A stretch of DNA of 64,000 bases from contig VGYX01000001.1 of assembly GCA_016872835.1 (NCBI GenBank), forward strand, positions 1 through 64,000. The letters run 5' to 3'. The translations under genes were made by a program, and so were the position numbers. The notes beneath the pieces were generated by a model, which was not told the DNA's origin, searched no databases, and was given only the letters and a program-made list of their open reading frames with translations. Positions 39,528-48,622 of this stretch are shown here, in pieces. Source of the DNA: Planctomycetota bacterium. Lineage in GTDB: Bacteria > Planctomycetota > Phycisphaerae > Phycisphaerales > SM1A02. Within the stretch, counting starts at the first letter, position 1. Each line of letters begins with the position of its first letter.

Positions 39528-41363
39528 GTGAGCGATTTCGGCGAACATCAGGGCCCCCCGCCGCCAGGACCGCTGGCTCTGGTGGACCTGTCCGATCCGC
39601 GGGCCGCGGCCGTGATGCAGTCGGTGCGACAGACCGTCGCGTCACTCGCCGACGTGAACGTGGCGCTGCGCCGTGCGTGCGATGCGGCGATGCGATCGCA
39701 GCAGATCCTGAGCGCGGGCGGCATGGCCTCCGAGTTCGGTCGCGCGGGTGAAGCGGTGTGCACGCTGGCGCGACTACCCGAGACGCAGCCGCTGTGGATC
39801 GTGGGCGACGTGCGCGGCGACGCGATCGCGCTGGCGTCGGCGCTTGCGTTCATCCACGAGGCCGATCGTGCACATGCACCGGCCGCGATCGCGTTCCTGG
39901 GTGACTGGACCGGTGGCAACGCGGGTGACGCCGCATGCGCGGCACTGGTGCTGGAGCGATTCGTGTCGGCACCCGAGCGCACGCTTCTGCTGCGAGGCGA
40001 TCGTGAGTGGTGTGCGCCACTGCCTCTGGACATGCCATCTGGCATCCGGACGATGCCGCATCCGACTGCCGTGGCAGGGCTGCATGAGGAGACCTGCGAG
40101 GCGATCGAGGCGGTCGCGGCGCGTCTGCCGGCGCTTGCGTTGCTGCCCGATGAACTTGTGCTGGCGCATGGATCGCTGCCTCGACCGTCACGTCTGCGCG
40201 ACCTGAAGTCGCTGGAGGATCTTGTGGCGTCCGACGCGGCCCTGCGCGACTGCGTGATGGGTCGTCAGCATCTGCGCGAGATGCGCATCCAGGCCGGTGA
40301 GCGTGAGGGCGGAGTGATTCTTGGCGTGGAGGACTTCGAGAACGCCCTGCGCACGTTGAACCAGCTGCATGGGCGACCGATCTCGCGCATGGTGCGCGGG
40401 CAGGATGCGGCACCCGAGGGATTCCGCTGGTTCAAGGCCTACGGAACCGGTGTGTTGCTCACGCTCACCACCATGGCGGACGTGCTGCCGGAATCCGCAG
40501 GCGGCGGACGCCGATGCCCATGCGTGGCACGATTCAAGTCGGGCACGATTCGCGTGGTGCGCCTGAAGGTCCCACTGGAGGTCGCGCTGCTGGGTGATCA
40601 GCTGTTCCCGCGGCGAGAACGCGAGGCCGTGATCGCCGCGCCTCCGGCGAAGCTGACGGTTCCCGTACGCGACCCGACGCCCGAACGCCACCCGGTTCCC
40701 ACGCGCGACCCGGCGCCTAGGCGTGACCCGGTGCCTGTACGCGACCCGGTGCCTGTACGCGACCAGGTTCCCGAACGCCACCCGGATCCCGCATCCGCCG
40801 CGCGGACGGGACCGGCGGCGGCACGCATGCTGTTTGATCGTGGTGTCCGTCTGCTGCAGGCGCGCGCATGGGCGGGCGCGCGTGACGCGTTCCGCACGGC
40901 CGGTGCCGAACCGGGCATGCAGGAGGCCTGTGCACTGAACGAGGCCGTGGCCTGCATGTGGATGGGTCCCTCGGGCCATCAGGACGCGCTCGCGAAACTG
41001 CGCACGCTGCGACAACTCCACCCGCGTGATCCCGCGGTCCTGCTGAACATGGGCATCGCGTTCCTGGTGTGCGAGCGCAACCCAAGCGAAGCGATGCGCG
41101 CGCTGCGCTCCGCCGTGGATGCCTCGGCGGATCTCACGGATGCGTGGTGGGCGCTGGGTCTTGCGGCCGCGATGCGCTCGGACGCCTCGACGGCCGCAAG
41201 TGCATTCAACGTGGCAGCGGATGGTGGATGCGCGCTTCCGGTGCCCGGTTCACTGCACGGACTCATCCCCGCGCGCGAACTCGGTCCCGTCCTGGAAGCG
41301 CTGCGGGGCCTCGCTCGGCACAAGCCCAAGCCCGAGGCCCCGCCTGTTCCGATTCACGCCTGA
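39528..41363 (+). CDS. PPP-type pseudophosphatase with RDPxP repeats and TPR C-terminus
   Basis: A 611-residue soluble protein. The N-terminal half follows the order of PPP/calcineurin-like phosphatases but key residues are changed: GDVRGD (93-98) for GDxHG, GDWTGGN (125-131) for GDxxDRG, and RGDREW (156-161) for RGNHE. Only LVLAHGSLP still looks canonical. Several metal ligands are lost, so catalysis is doubtful. Residues 380-421 are seven copies of a six-residue xRDPxP unit. The C-terminal about 150 residues are TPR-like helices (FDRGVRLLQARAWAGARDAF, AVLLNMGIAFLVCERNPSEA). Start GTG 39528. Likely a binding scaffold; partners unknown. Confidence 0.7.
   Translation: MSDFGEHQGPPPPGPLALVDLSDPRAAAVMQSVRQTVASLADVNVALRRACDAAMRSQQILSAGGMASEFGRAGEAVCTLARLPETQPLWIVGDVRGDAIALASALAFIHEADRAHAPAAIAFLGDWTGGNAGDAACAALVLERFVSAPERTLLLRGDREWCAPLPLDMPSGIRTMPHPTAVAGLHEETCEAIEAVAARLPALALLPDELVLAHGSLPRPSRLRDLKSLEDLVASDAALRDCVMGRQHLREMRIQAGEREGGVILGVEDFENALRTLNQLHGRPISRMVRGQDAAPEGFRWFKAYGTGVLLTLTTMADVLPESAGGGRRCPCVARFKSGTIRVVRLKVPLEVALLGDQLFPRREREAVIAAPPAKLTVPVRDPTPERHPVPTRDPAPRRDPVPVRDPVPVRDQVPERHPDPASAARTGPAAARMLFDRGVRLLQARAWAGARDAFRTAGAEPGMQEACALNEAVACMWMGPSGHQDALAKLRTLRQLHPRDPAVLLNMGIAFLVCERNPSEAMRALRSAVDASADLTDAWWALGLAAAMRSDASTAASAFNVAADGGCALPVPGSLHGLIPARELGPVLEALRGLARHKPKPEAPPVPIHA
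40665..40790 (+). repeat. Coding tandem repeat, 7 x 18 bp
   Basis: Seven in-frame 18-bp units encode VRDPTP-ERHPVP-TRDPAP and four similar units. Two copies (VRDPVP) are nearly identical in DNA (GTACGCGACCCGGTGCCT), which points to recent slippage or unequal crossover. The array links the phosphatase-like and TPR parts of the protein, and copy number is likely to vary between strains. Confidence 0.9.
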
Positions 41364-41366
41364 CGC

Positions 41367-43061
41367 TCAGCGAGCACTCGCCACCAGCACCGAACCGGGA
41401 CGCCAGCCCTGGCCGGCGCTGGCCTTCTGCGCCCAACCACGGCGGTTGGTGCGGAAGAAGTCCACGTCACGCTGGGTCACGGTGCGATCGCCGTCCAGGT
41501 CCATCTCGGACTCCTGGCCCATGTCCAGGAGAAGCAGAGCGACATCACCCTCGGACAGCGTGCCGTCGTCGTCGAGATCCGGCCAGGTGCTGCCCTTCGA
41601 CGCCTCGGTCCAGGCGACATCGGAGCCATCCGACTTGATCGCCAGCGGCTCGCTGTCGCTCTCGAAGTACCACGCGCCCACGCCACCTTCCTCGGGAAGG
41701 ACCTCGCGGACCTCGCCACTCTTCAGGCTCACGACCACGCTGGCCACGCCAGGCGCGAAGCTGAAGCGCCAGAGGGTGCCGCCCGCCACGCGGCGGCCGG
41801 TGGTGAGCACGCGATCCTCAAGGCCGGGCAGCGTGAACCAGCGCGAGGCGCCGGCTGAACCGCTCAGGCGCGAATTCATGTCCGCCACGATCGCTGCGAG
41901 TCGAGTCTGATCCTCGGCTCGGTTCCAAAGACTGGCATTCTGATCGTTGCGCCACGCCGCCGGATTGAACATGAGAAGTGTGTCACATCCGTGCATCACC
42001 AGTTGGATCACGCTCTCGTCCCAGTACTGCGTATTGGCGATCGGTGCGCGATACGCCCCAAGGTCGCTGCCTGGTTCGCGGCCCTCTCCATTGCAGCCGA
42101 GGCTGCGGCTGGCGATCCACGGCATCAGGCGCCGGCCATTCGCAAGCGTTGCGCGCGCGCGGTGCATGTTGATCCTGAACATGTCGAACGGCGAGTCGTT
42201 CAGCGTTGCGCCGAGAAACTGCCGATTACGAATCCAAGGCAGGCTCTCGCCATAGAAACTGATGCTGGCGTGCGTGCCGAAGCCACGACCGCCATGCACG
42301 ATGCCATGCCCACTCATGTCGGGGGTCATGTGGCCTTGTGCGATCGGTGCACTCCCGTAGTTGCACACGGAGGCCTTGGGCCAGCGCGCAAGAAAGGGCT
42401 GGGCCACGACTCGCTGCAGGGCGGCATCGAAATCCGCCGACACGACCTCGTTCCAACGGTGATACTCGTTGCTGCCCCACGCAAGACGATTGAGCTTCTT
42501 GAAGCCGAGGCGCTTGGCAAGGGCGGGGAAGCGAGGATCCGCCTCGATCGCGTTCACGTTCGCCCCGTCGCTCGTGATGTAGCGGCCGGCCCAGAACGTG
42601 GTCTCGTTGTCAAGCACCAAGGCGTCGATCACCGGGACACCAGCAGCCCGAAGACCATCGAGGAAAGTCTCGACTTGACGTCGGGCCACGATGGCGCCGC
42701 TGTCGCACCAAGGGCCAGGGTACTTGGTCAGCGTCACCTTGCCGTTGGGGCCGACCTTTCGGCACGCGTCTTGAGGGTGGGAAGCGAGGATTTCCGTGAA
42801 GCCAAGCATGCAGAGGACACGCTGCCCCGCGGGCTTCGCGGCCAGCATCTTCGCCACATCGGCGGGTTTGGCGTCTGGATAGACACGGACCATGCCGGTC
42901 ATGTTGGGCGAGTTCGCGGAATCCAGCGAACTCCAACCCCAGACCTTCACCTGGGCGCCCGCACGAGCGGCGACGAGGGTCACCACCAGCGCAGCAAGGG
43001 TGCGAACAAGACGAGTGAGTTTCTGGTCTGCACGGCTGTGGGCGCGAGTGATGCTGGGCAT
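41367..43061 (-). CDS. Secreted protein with C-terminal EF-hand pair; possible glycoside-hydrolase-like barrel
   Basis: A 564-residue exported protein from ATG 43061, with GGAG 6 nt upstream and a signal peptide (LVRTLAALVVTLVAARAGA). The body (about 40-430) has a TIM-barrel flavour: VIDALVLDNETTFWAG, SISFYGESLPWIRNRQFLG and SVIQLVMHGCDTLLMFNP. No glycoside hydrolase family can be named with confidence. A beta-rich domain follows at about 430-500. The tail carries two calcium loops, PDLDDDGTLSEGDVALLLLD and MDLDGDRTVTQRDVDFF. The loop pair at the C-terminus is the usual planctomycete arrangement and may anchor the protein at the surface. Confidence 0.7.
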   Translation of the reverse strand: MPSITRAHSRADQKLTRLVRTLAALVVTLVAARAGAQVKVWGWSSLDSANSPNMTGMVRVYPDAKPADVAKMLAAKPAGQRVLCMLGFTEILASHPQDACRKVGPNGKVTLTKYPGPWCDSGAIVARRQVETFLDGLRAAGVPVIDALVLDNETTFWAGRYITSDGANVNAIEADPRFPALAKRLGFKKLNRLAWGSNEYHRWNEVVSADFDAALQRVVAQPFLARWPKASVCNYGSAPIAQGHMTPDMSGHGIVHGGRGFGTHASISFYGESLPWIRNRQFLGATLNDSPFDMFRINMHRARATLANGRRLMPWIASRSLGCNGEGREPGSDLGAYRAPIANTQYWDESVIQLVMHGCDTLLMFNPAAWRNDQNASLWNRAEDQTRLAAIVADMNSRLSGSAGASRWFTLPGLEDRVLTTGRRVAGGTLWRFSFAPGVASVVVSLKSGEVREVLPEEGGVGAWYFESDSEPLAIKSDGSDVAWTEASKGSTWPDLDDDGTLSEGDVALLLLDMGQESEMDLDGDRTVTQRDVDFFRTNRRGWAQKASAGQGWRPGSVLVASAR

Positions 43062-43265
43062 CGGCGGCTCCTGCTGTGCTGACCGGTCGCGGTCATCCGC
43101 AGGGCGCCTGTCGAACCGTTCGACCGGGAGCCCTGAGGGGGCTGCGACCGGTCTTCGGGTTGTCAAACATCACCAGAATCCGTTTCACAACGGCACAGTC
43201 AACCCGCATGGGTCGGCCCAGCCCTTTCGGAGGCCTAAATCCATGATGGGATTGGGTTTAACGAT

Positions 43266-43316
43266 CCCAAAAACTGCCGAGCCCCGGGCGGTCGGGACCA
43301 CGACCAGCCCAGGGCT
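43266..43316 (-). terminator. Strong intrinsic terminator after the aroDE-MFS-aroC-ybeD run
   Basis: On the minus strand a long stem forms from GAGCCCTGGGCTGGTCG and CGACCGCCCGGGGCTC, with a 6-base loop and only one bulge and one wobble. GGCAGTTTTTGGG follows, with five T. It starts 28 nt after the stop of the YbeD-like gene, so it ends the aromatic operon. Confidence 0.8.
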
Positions 43317-43343
43317 CCGCGAAGCACTGCCAGTTTCCGGCGA

Positions 43344-43610
43344 TCAGAGAACCAGTCGGATGCCCGCCGACTGCTTCAGGCGCTCGAAGAAACCGCGGCG
43401 CTGATCATCGTTGTCGACGGTGGTGTCGACGCTCATGCTGCACCAGCGGCCGCCTGAACTGCGTCGCACCTCACCCAGTCGAACGGGATGCTCGCCGAAC
43501 GCCTGCCGGATGGCCAGACGGATGTGGCTCTCCTGTCCCGCGATCACGCGGTAACCCCACTCGCACGGATAGTCCAGTTGCGGCCGTCCCTCGCTTGCGT
43601 CGTGGTCCAT
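43344..43610 (-). CDS. DUF493 / YbeD-like protein
   Basis: An 88-residue protein matching the DUF493 family (E. coli YbeD, 87 residues). It opens LDYPCEWGYRVIAGQ, has RWCSMSVDTTVDNDDQ in the middle and ends AGIRLVL, like the family's terminal IVRMVL. The fold resembles a small ACT-like domain with suggested allosteric or lipoyl-linked roles, unproven. It is last in the aromatic gene run, 96 nt after aroC. Confidence 0.8.
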   Translation of the reverse strand: MDHDASEGRPQLDYPCEWGYRVIAGQESHIRLAIRQAFGEHPVRLGEVRRSSGGRWCSMSVDTTVDNDDQRRGFFERLKQSAGIRLVL

Positions 43611-43706
43611 GGGTGAATGCCTCCTGCCTCGACTACTGTGGATATTGGTCCTTGCGTGTGCAAGAAAATCCTCCGTTTCGTTCAAGATTTCGTGAGAACG
43701 GCGGGC

Positions 43707-44891
43707 TCAGTCGGCCAGTGGAAGGCGCCGAGCGAGGTCCAGGAAGGCGTCGTGCGAGGCATGCAGCTGCGTCATGGAGTCGCCGCCGAACTTCGCGAGG
43801 AAGGCGGCCGCGATCTCGAACGCGACCACGTTCTCCAGCACCACGCCTGCGGCTGCGATGGCGCTGATGTCGGAGCGCTCGTAGGCGCTCGTGATCGACT
43901 GCTTGGTGTTCAGGTCCACGCTTGGCATGCCACGCAGCAGCGTGCTGATGGGCTTCATGGTGCCGGTCACCACCACGGGCATGCCATTGGTCATGCCACC
44001 TTCCAGACCGCCGGCGTTGTTCGTGGTGCGCACGAAGCCGAGATGCGGCTCGCCCCGTCGGGCGGCGTCGTAGGCGATCGGATCGTGCACCTGACTGCCG
44101 GTCCGGAACGCGCACTCGCGACCCAGCCCGATCTCGACGGCCTTGAAGGCCTGAATGCCCATCACCGCCGCGGCGAGTCGCGAATCCAGGCGTTCGTGCC
44201 ACTGCACGCAGGTGCCCAGACCGATCGGACAGCCGAAGACATGCGTCTCGACGAGGCCGCCCACCGTGTCCTTCTCGACCTTGGCCTGATGGATGCGATC
44301 GATGAGCTGCTGCGACGATGTGGCGCACGGCATGCCGACTTCACTCGCGTCACGCGCGGCGCGCAACGAAGTCCAGTTTTCGGCGGTGACTTCGGCGGCG
44401 CAGCGCACATCCAGGCTTGAGCGCACGAAGCCGAAGCATTCGATGCCGAACTCGCGCAGCAGGCAGCGGGCGAGCGCGCCGGCCGCCACGCGCGCGGCGG
44501 TCTCGCGGGCGCTGGCGCGCTCGAGTGTGGCGCGGCAGTCGGTGGTGAGCCATTTCACGCTGCCGGCAAGATCGGCGTGTCCCGGCCGCGGCTGATGGAC
44601 GGGTGGCGTCTTCGCCGCATCATCCAGTCGGCTATCGCGATTGGCCACGCGCAGCGCGACCGGACCGCCCATCGTGCGGCCCTGCATCACGCCACTCAAC
44701 ACCTCGATCGTGTCGGTCTCCATCCGCTGGCGCGCGCCGCGGCCATAACCGGCCTGACGACGGCGAAGCTCGGCGTTGATGAAGTCGGCGTCGACGGCAA
44801 GGCCCGCGGGAAGACCCTCGACCACGGCCAGCATGCCGGGGCCGTGGCTCTCGCCGGCGGTCATGTATCGAAGCGCCATGCGATCGATCAT
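43707..44891 (-). CDS. aroC: Chorismate synthase
   Basis: Converts 5-enolpyruvylshikimate-3-phosphate to chorismate using reduced FMN. At 394 residues it is within the family range. Signatures seen are TAGESHGPGMLAVVEGLPAG, RRRQAGYGRGARQRMETDT, RPGHADLAGSVKW, RASARETAARVAAGA, NNAGGLEGGMTNGMPVVV and AFKPISTLL-like GTMKPISTLL. The start ATG 44891 overlaps the MFS gene stop (ATGA), so it is translated from the aroDE-MFS-aroC message. Confidence 0.95.
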   Translation of the reverse strand: MIDRMALRYMTAGESHGPGMLAVVEGLPAGLAVDADFINAELRRRQAGYGRGARQRMETDTIEVLSGVMQGRTMGGPVALRVANRDSRLDDAAKTPPVHQPRPGHADLAGSVKWLTTDCRATLERASARETAARVAAGALARCLLREFGIECFGFVRSSLDVRCAAEVTAENWTSLRAARDASEVGMPCATSSQQLIDRIHQAKVEKDTVGGLVETHVFGCPIGLGTCVQWHERLDSRLAAAVMGIQAFKAVEIGLGRECAFRTGSQVHDPIAYDAARRGEPHLGFVRTTNNAGGLEGGMTNGMPVVVTGTMKPISTLLRGMPSVDLNTKQSITSAYERSDISAIAAAGVVLENVVAFEIAAAFLAKFGGDSMTQLHASHDAFLDLARRLPLAD

Positions 44892-46171
44892 ACGGGGCGG
44901 TCAAGCGTCGAAGGTCGATCCCGACGCGCCGCCCACGCCCACAGCGCCGCCGCGATCAGCGCGAACACCGCCAGCATGCCGAAGGCCACGTCCATGCCAC
45001 GCCAGTCGGCCACCATGCCCACCAGCGGCACGCCGGGCACGTCACCCAGCAGGTGCAACGTAAGGATCGCAAGCGCCATGCCCGTGCCGCGCTCGGAAGG
45101 ATGCAGCACGTCGACCAGCTGCGCGTTGACCGGGCCGGTGCTCATCACGAGCAGCAGACTTGCGACGGCGACGGACGACCAGACCACGGAGGGCTCCTTC
45201 GCAAGCACCACCGCGATGATGCAGGGCACCGAAAGCGCGGTGGTGATCGCGCACACCCAGAGATGCGCCGCTGGATTCGTGCGGCGCCAACGATCGCTCC
45301 ACCATCCGCCCGCCATCGTTCCCGCAAGGCCGGTGACCACGATGATCGCGCCGAACGTGGTGCCGCCCACGGCACCGCCGATGCCCTTCATCTTCTGCAG
45401 GTAAAGCGGCGTCCAGTAGCCAAGGCTGCCGAAACACGCGGTCTGCGCGGCGTAGCCCAGCGTGCAGCGTCGCCACCGTCCGTTGCCCCATGTGGTCAAA
45501 AGCGCCTTCAGCGTGGGCGGCGCGTGCGCCGACACGGCGTGATCCTCCATGCTGCCGCGTGGTGGGTCGCGAAGCATGTAGATGAGCACGGCAAGCACCA
45601 GTCCCGGACCGCCTGCGACCACGAAGGCGTGCCGCCAACCCCAGTGCTCGCCCACCGTGCTGCCGATGATGAAGCCCACCGCCGCACCGACCGGAATGGC
45701 GGCGTTGAACACGCTCATCACGCGGCTGCGCAGTCGTGGGCCGAACTCGTCGGCAAGCAGCGCAGGTGCCACGCTTGCGTAGGCCGCCTCGCCAAGACCG
45801 GTCACGGAACGCACGAACAGCAGCGCCCAGAAGCCCGCGGCCCACGCGCCCGCCGCGGTGAGCACGCTCCAGAAGGCGACCGCGACGGCGAGCATGTGCA
45901 GTCGGTTCACGCGATCGGCAAGCAGCCCGAAGATCGGCGCCGTGACGGTGTAGACCAAGATGAACGCCGAGTAGAGCCATCCGCTCTGGGTGTCATCGAG
46001 ACCAAGACCGCCCTCCGCCGCAGGCTTCTGCAGCATCGGCAGCAAGCTGCTGACCACGAATCGATCGGCGTAGTTGAGCAGGTTGAGGCCGCTGAGAACG
46101 CCGAGCGCCAGCCAGGCCTGTCGTCCCATGGCGCCGTGCGTCGATGGCGCCTGATCGTTACGGCTGGACAT
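44888..46171 (-). CDS. Major facilitator superfamily transporter (Spinster-like)
   Basis: A 427-residue, 12-helix carrier. The N-terminal helix motif LNLLNYADRFVVSSLLPML and the loop 2-3 motif FGLLADRVNRLHMLAVAV are typical of the Spns-like branch. VGAAVGFIIGSTVGEHWGWR is also typical of that branch. Substrates in this branch include lipids, sugars and organic acids; none can be assigned. It sits 3 nt after aroDE and overlaps aroC by 4 nt. This tight placement suggests, without proving, transport of an aromatic precursor or product. Confidence 0.85.
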   Translation of the reverse strand: MSSRNDQAPSTHGAMGRQAWLALGVLSGLNLLNYADRFVVSSLLPMLQKPAAEGGLGLDDTQSGWLYSAFILVYTVTAPIFGLLADRVNRLHMLAVAVAFWSVLTAAGAWAAGFWALLFVRSVTGLGEAAYASVAPALLADEFGPRLRSRVMSVFNAAIPVGAAVGFIIGSTVGEHWGWRHAFVVAGGPGLVLAVLIYMLRDPPRGSMEDHAVSAHAPPTLKALLTTWGNGRWRRCTLGYAAQTACFGSLGYWTPLYLQKMKGIGGAVGGTTFGAIIVVTGLAGTMAGGWWSDRWRRTNPAAHLWVCAITTALSVPCIIAVVLAKEPSVVWSSVAVASLLLVMSTGPVNAQLVDVLHPSERGTGMALAILTLHLLGDVPGVPLVGMVADWRGMDVAFGMLAVFALIAAALWAWAARRDRPSTLDRPV

Positions 46172-46174
46172 CGC

Positions 46175-47908
46175 TCACGCCCCGAGGGCGACCTCCAGAA
46201 GTCCCTGGAACAGGCCTGCCGGAGCCGCGCGATCGGTGAAGCGCTCGAACTGCATCTCGGCCTGACGCACAAACATGGCGCTACCGTCGATCACGCGTGC
46301 GCCACGTGACGCCGCAAGACGCAGCAGTGGCGTGCGCATCGGTCGGTACACGGTGTCCATCACCACCGAACCATCCAGCGAGACATCGTCCTCGATCGGG
46401 CTGGCCTTCGAATCCGGGCCGCCCTCCATGCCAAGGCTGGTGCAGTTCACGAAGGCATGGAAGCAACCACAGCCGAGTTCACTCGGTCGCCCGGCCACCA
46501 CGTGTGCGCGACCGCCCCCCGGCATCGGCTGATTGTGCAACTGCGACTCGAGCGCCTCGGCGCGCGACTGCGTGCGGTTGAACACGACCACCTTCGCGCC
46601 CGCCAGCGAAAGCCCCGCAGCCACCGCGCGCGCCACGCCACCCGCGCCCAGCACGGCCACACGGCGCGCCGTCCACTGTCGGCGGATGGAATCACCGTCG
46701 CGCACGCGCGCGACATCGATGCCTGCGGCCAGTTGCGCCGACGCATCCGGATCCAGGCCGAGCCCGACCGCCAGTGCGGCCACCGCGGCAGGCGCGTCGG
46801 TGTTCACGGCCTCGAGCGCGCCATCGGCACCGACCAGCAGCGTGTTGGCGGATCCGCATCGTTCGCTGAGCGGATCAAGCCGGCCTCCGTTCTCGCGCAC
46901 GAAGCGGACCAGATGTTCCTTGTGAGGCAGCGTGACACTGAGCCCGCGCAGATCCAGCGGCTTGAAATCAAGCATCGCGTGCAGGCTCGCCTTGAAGTGC
47001 TCCCATTCCGGTGGAACGGGCATCGGCAGGTACACGCCGTCGAAGTGGATGGCACCGAAACCCGCGTTATGCAGATGCGGACTCAGCGAATGCTCGATCG
47101 GCCAGCCGACCACGCCGAACACGCAGGTGCCCCGCGTGAGCGCGTCGAAACGGTAGAGCTCGCGAAGCTGCGACACCGTGGGCTGGCCGGGTGCGGTGCC
47201 GGGATCTCCCTCGGGACGCGCATAGGTGAGAAACGCGCCGAACTTCGCCGCCAGCACGCGCGATGGCATGCCGAACGCGCCCATGCACAGCGCGATCAAG
47301 GGCTTGGGCGCCTCGCGAAGCAGTTCGAACGCCTCGAGACAGTCGCGCACGCTGCGGGCCTTCCACGCGATTTTCGCGACGGCGCATGCGGGCTCAGCCC
47401 ACATGGCCGCGAGTCGTCGGGTGAGATCCGCGGGTCGGCCGTCGAAGTCGTGCGTGCTCAGGATCAGGCTGGTCTTCAGGTCGCGTGGCTGGCTCGCATG
47501 GTCGACCGCCAGCATGACCTTCTGACGCAGGTTCGCGCTGCGCGCCAGGTGGGCCATCTCGAAATCGACGTAGCGCGGCCCGAAATCAGATGCACCGATC
47601 GCCTCAAGCAGACTGACACGATCGGTGTCGTCACCGCGCCAGGCGCCGCCCTCGTCGGCATGCCGGATGGTCACGATGCAGGGCGCGGGGCTCTCGCGCA
47701 CCAGCCGCAGGATCGACTGCAGCGCCCCCGCCTCTTCCGCGAGCGCGTCGACGCGCCACTCCACCAGACCCGCGCCGTTGCCGACCTCATGACGGGCCAT
47801 CTGGAGCGCGGTGGCGATCTCGTCGGATCCCTCCACCGTGATGGCGACGGCGATGCGCGTGTGGTGACCGCGCACGCGCGGAGAATCTTCAGTCGACGGC
47901 GTCGGCAC
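46175..47908 (-). CDS. aroDE: Bifunctional 3-dehydroquinate dehydratase (type I) / shikimate dehydrogenase
   Basis: A 577-residue fusion doing two consecutive steps of the shikimate pathway. Residues about 15-240 are a type I dehydroquinase with catalytic His153 (LILSTHDFDGRP) and Schiff-base Lys179 (AVAKIAWKA). Residues about 262-577 are shikimate dehydrogenase: VVGWPIEHSLSPHLHNAGF, VTLPHKEHLV (catalytic Lys), CGSANTLL, VNTDAP and the NADP loop AVLGAGGVARAVAAGL. The same fusion order is found in plants and several planctomycetes and chlamydiae. I chose GTG 47908; an ATG at 47944 is also in frame. The divergent gene starts only 42 nt away. Confidence 0.93.
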   Translation of the reverse strand: MPTPSTEDSPRVRGHHTRIAVAITVEGSDEIATALQMARHEVGNGAGLVEWRVDALAEEAGALQSILRLVRESPAPCIVTIRHADEGGAWRGDDTDRVSLLEAIGASDFGPRYVDFEMAHLARSANLRQKVMLAVDHASQPRDLKTSLILSTHDFDGRPADLTRRLAAMWAEPACAVAKIAWKARSVRDCLEAFELLREAPKPLIALCMGAFGMPSRVLAAKFGAFLTYARPEGDPGTAPGQPTVSQLRELYRFDALTRGTCVFGVVGWPIEHSLSPHLHNAGFGAIHFDGVYLPMPVPPEWEHFKASLHAMLDFKPLDLRGLSVTLPHKEHLVRFVRENGGRLDPLSERCGSANTLLVGADGALEAVNTDAPAAVAALAVGLGLDPDASAQLAAGIDVARVRDGDSIRRQWTARRVAVLGAGGVARAVAAGLSLAGAKVVVFNRTQSRAEALESQLHNQPMPGGGRAHVVAGRPSELGCGCFHAFVNCTSLGMEGGPDSKASPIEDDVSLDGSVVMDTVYRPMRTPLLRLAASRGARVIDGSAMFVRQAEMQFERFTDRAAPAGLFQGLLEVALGA

Positions 47909-47950
47909 ACACGCAGTGTAGATGCACTTGGGTGGCCCTAGCATGCGCGC

Positions 47951-48577
47951 ATGCACGACGAAGCTGTGGATCAGACGCTCGCCTTCCTGCACGCCAACCT
48001 GCGCGGCAACATCCGGTTCGATGGCGATCGCGTTCCGATCAAGGTGATCGTGGCGCCCGACGGCCACATCGTGGCGCCGGTGATGGAGTCGATGCTGCGA
48101 TCGGTCGAGGTGGTGCTGGAGCTTCCCGACGATGGCGACGAGGGGCTGCAGGTGATGGTCACGATGGAGCGGCTCGATCCCGAAGGCGAGCACGCCGGCC
48201 TGTGCGACCGGTGGTGCGCGTACCACGGCGACCCCGAGGACGTGCGCTGGGCGCGCATGCAGATCGACGCGTCGCGGCACCTGCAGTGGTTCGTGGATGG
48301 CGAGGCGCTGATGCGGGCGAATCCGCTCGCGAAGGACGAGGCGTCGCTGCTGAAGGCCCTGAACACGCAGCCGCGATCATTCCTGAAGGCCTTCTGCACC
48401 ACCTGCAAGGTCGACTGCAAGGAGCCCGTCGCGGTGGGACTGGATCCCGGCGGCATCGACATCCGAAGGGCGCATGACACGGCGCGACTGCCCTTTCCGC
48501 TGCGGTTCGAGCGGGCGGAGCAGGTGCGGAGTTTCATCGAGGGGAACTCCGCGCCGTTCACGCCCGGCATGGCCTGA
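47951..48577 (+). CDS. DUF2470-like hypothetical protein
   Basis: A 208-residue soluble protein. The N-terminal half (AFLHANLRGNIRF, PDGHIVAPVMESML) is reminiscent of split-barrel FMN-binding (pyridoxamine-oxidase-like) proteins. The C-terminal part (VGLDPGGIDIRRAHD, ARLPFPLRFERAEQVRSF) resembles the DUF2470 half of HugZ-type proteins. Both matches are by eye and weak. A CTTCKVDC cysteine pair is present near residue 150. It lies 45 nt upstream of phhA, co-directional, and may share its transcript. Confidence 0.5.
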   Translation: MHDEAVDQTLAFLHANLRGNIRFDGDRVPIKVIVAPDGHIVAPVMESMLRSVEVVLELPDDGDEGLQVMVTMERLDPEGEHAGLCDRWCAYHGDPEDVRWARMQIDASRHLQWFVDGEALMRANPLAKDEASLLKALNTQPRSFLKAFCTTCKVDCKEPVAVGLDPGGIDIRRAHDTARLPFPLRFERAEQVRSFIEGNSAPFTPGMA

Positions 48578-48622
48578 AGGCGGGAGCCGTAGCTTAGAAT
48601 GCCCGCGAACTAGGAGGTCCAC

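Noticed and set aside
40665-40790. 18-bp repeats as a possible non-coding minisatellite or protein-binding array
   Set aside because: They stay in frame inside an intact coding sequence and encode a regular xRDPxP linker.
46457-47941. A 494-residue plus-strand frame antisense to aroDE
   Set aside because: aroDE has intact active sites in both domains. The antisense frame is Arg/His/Gln-rich with no recognisable domain.
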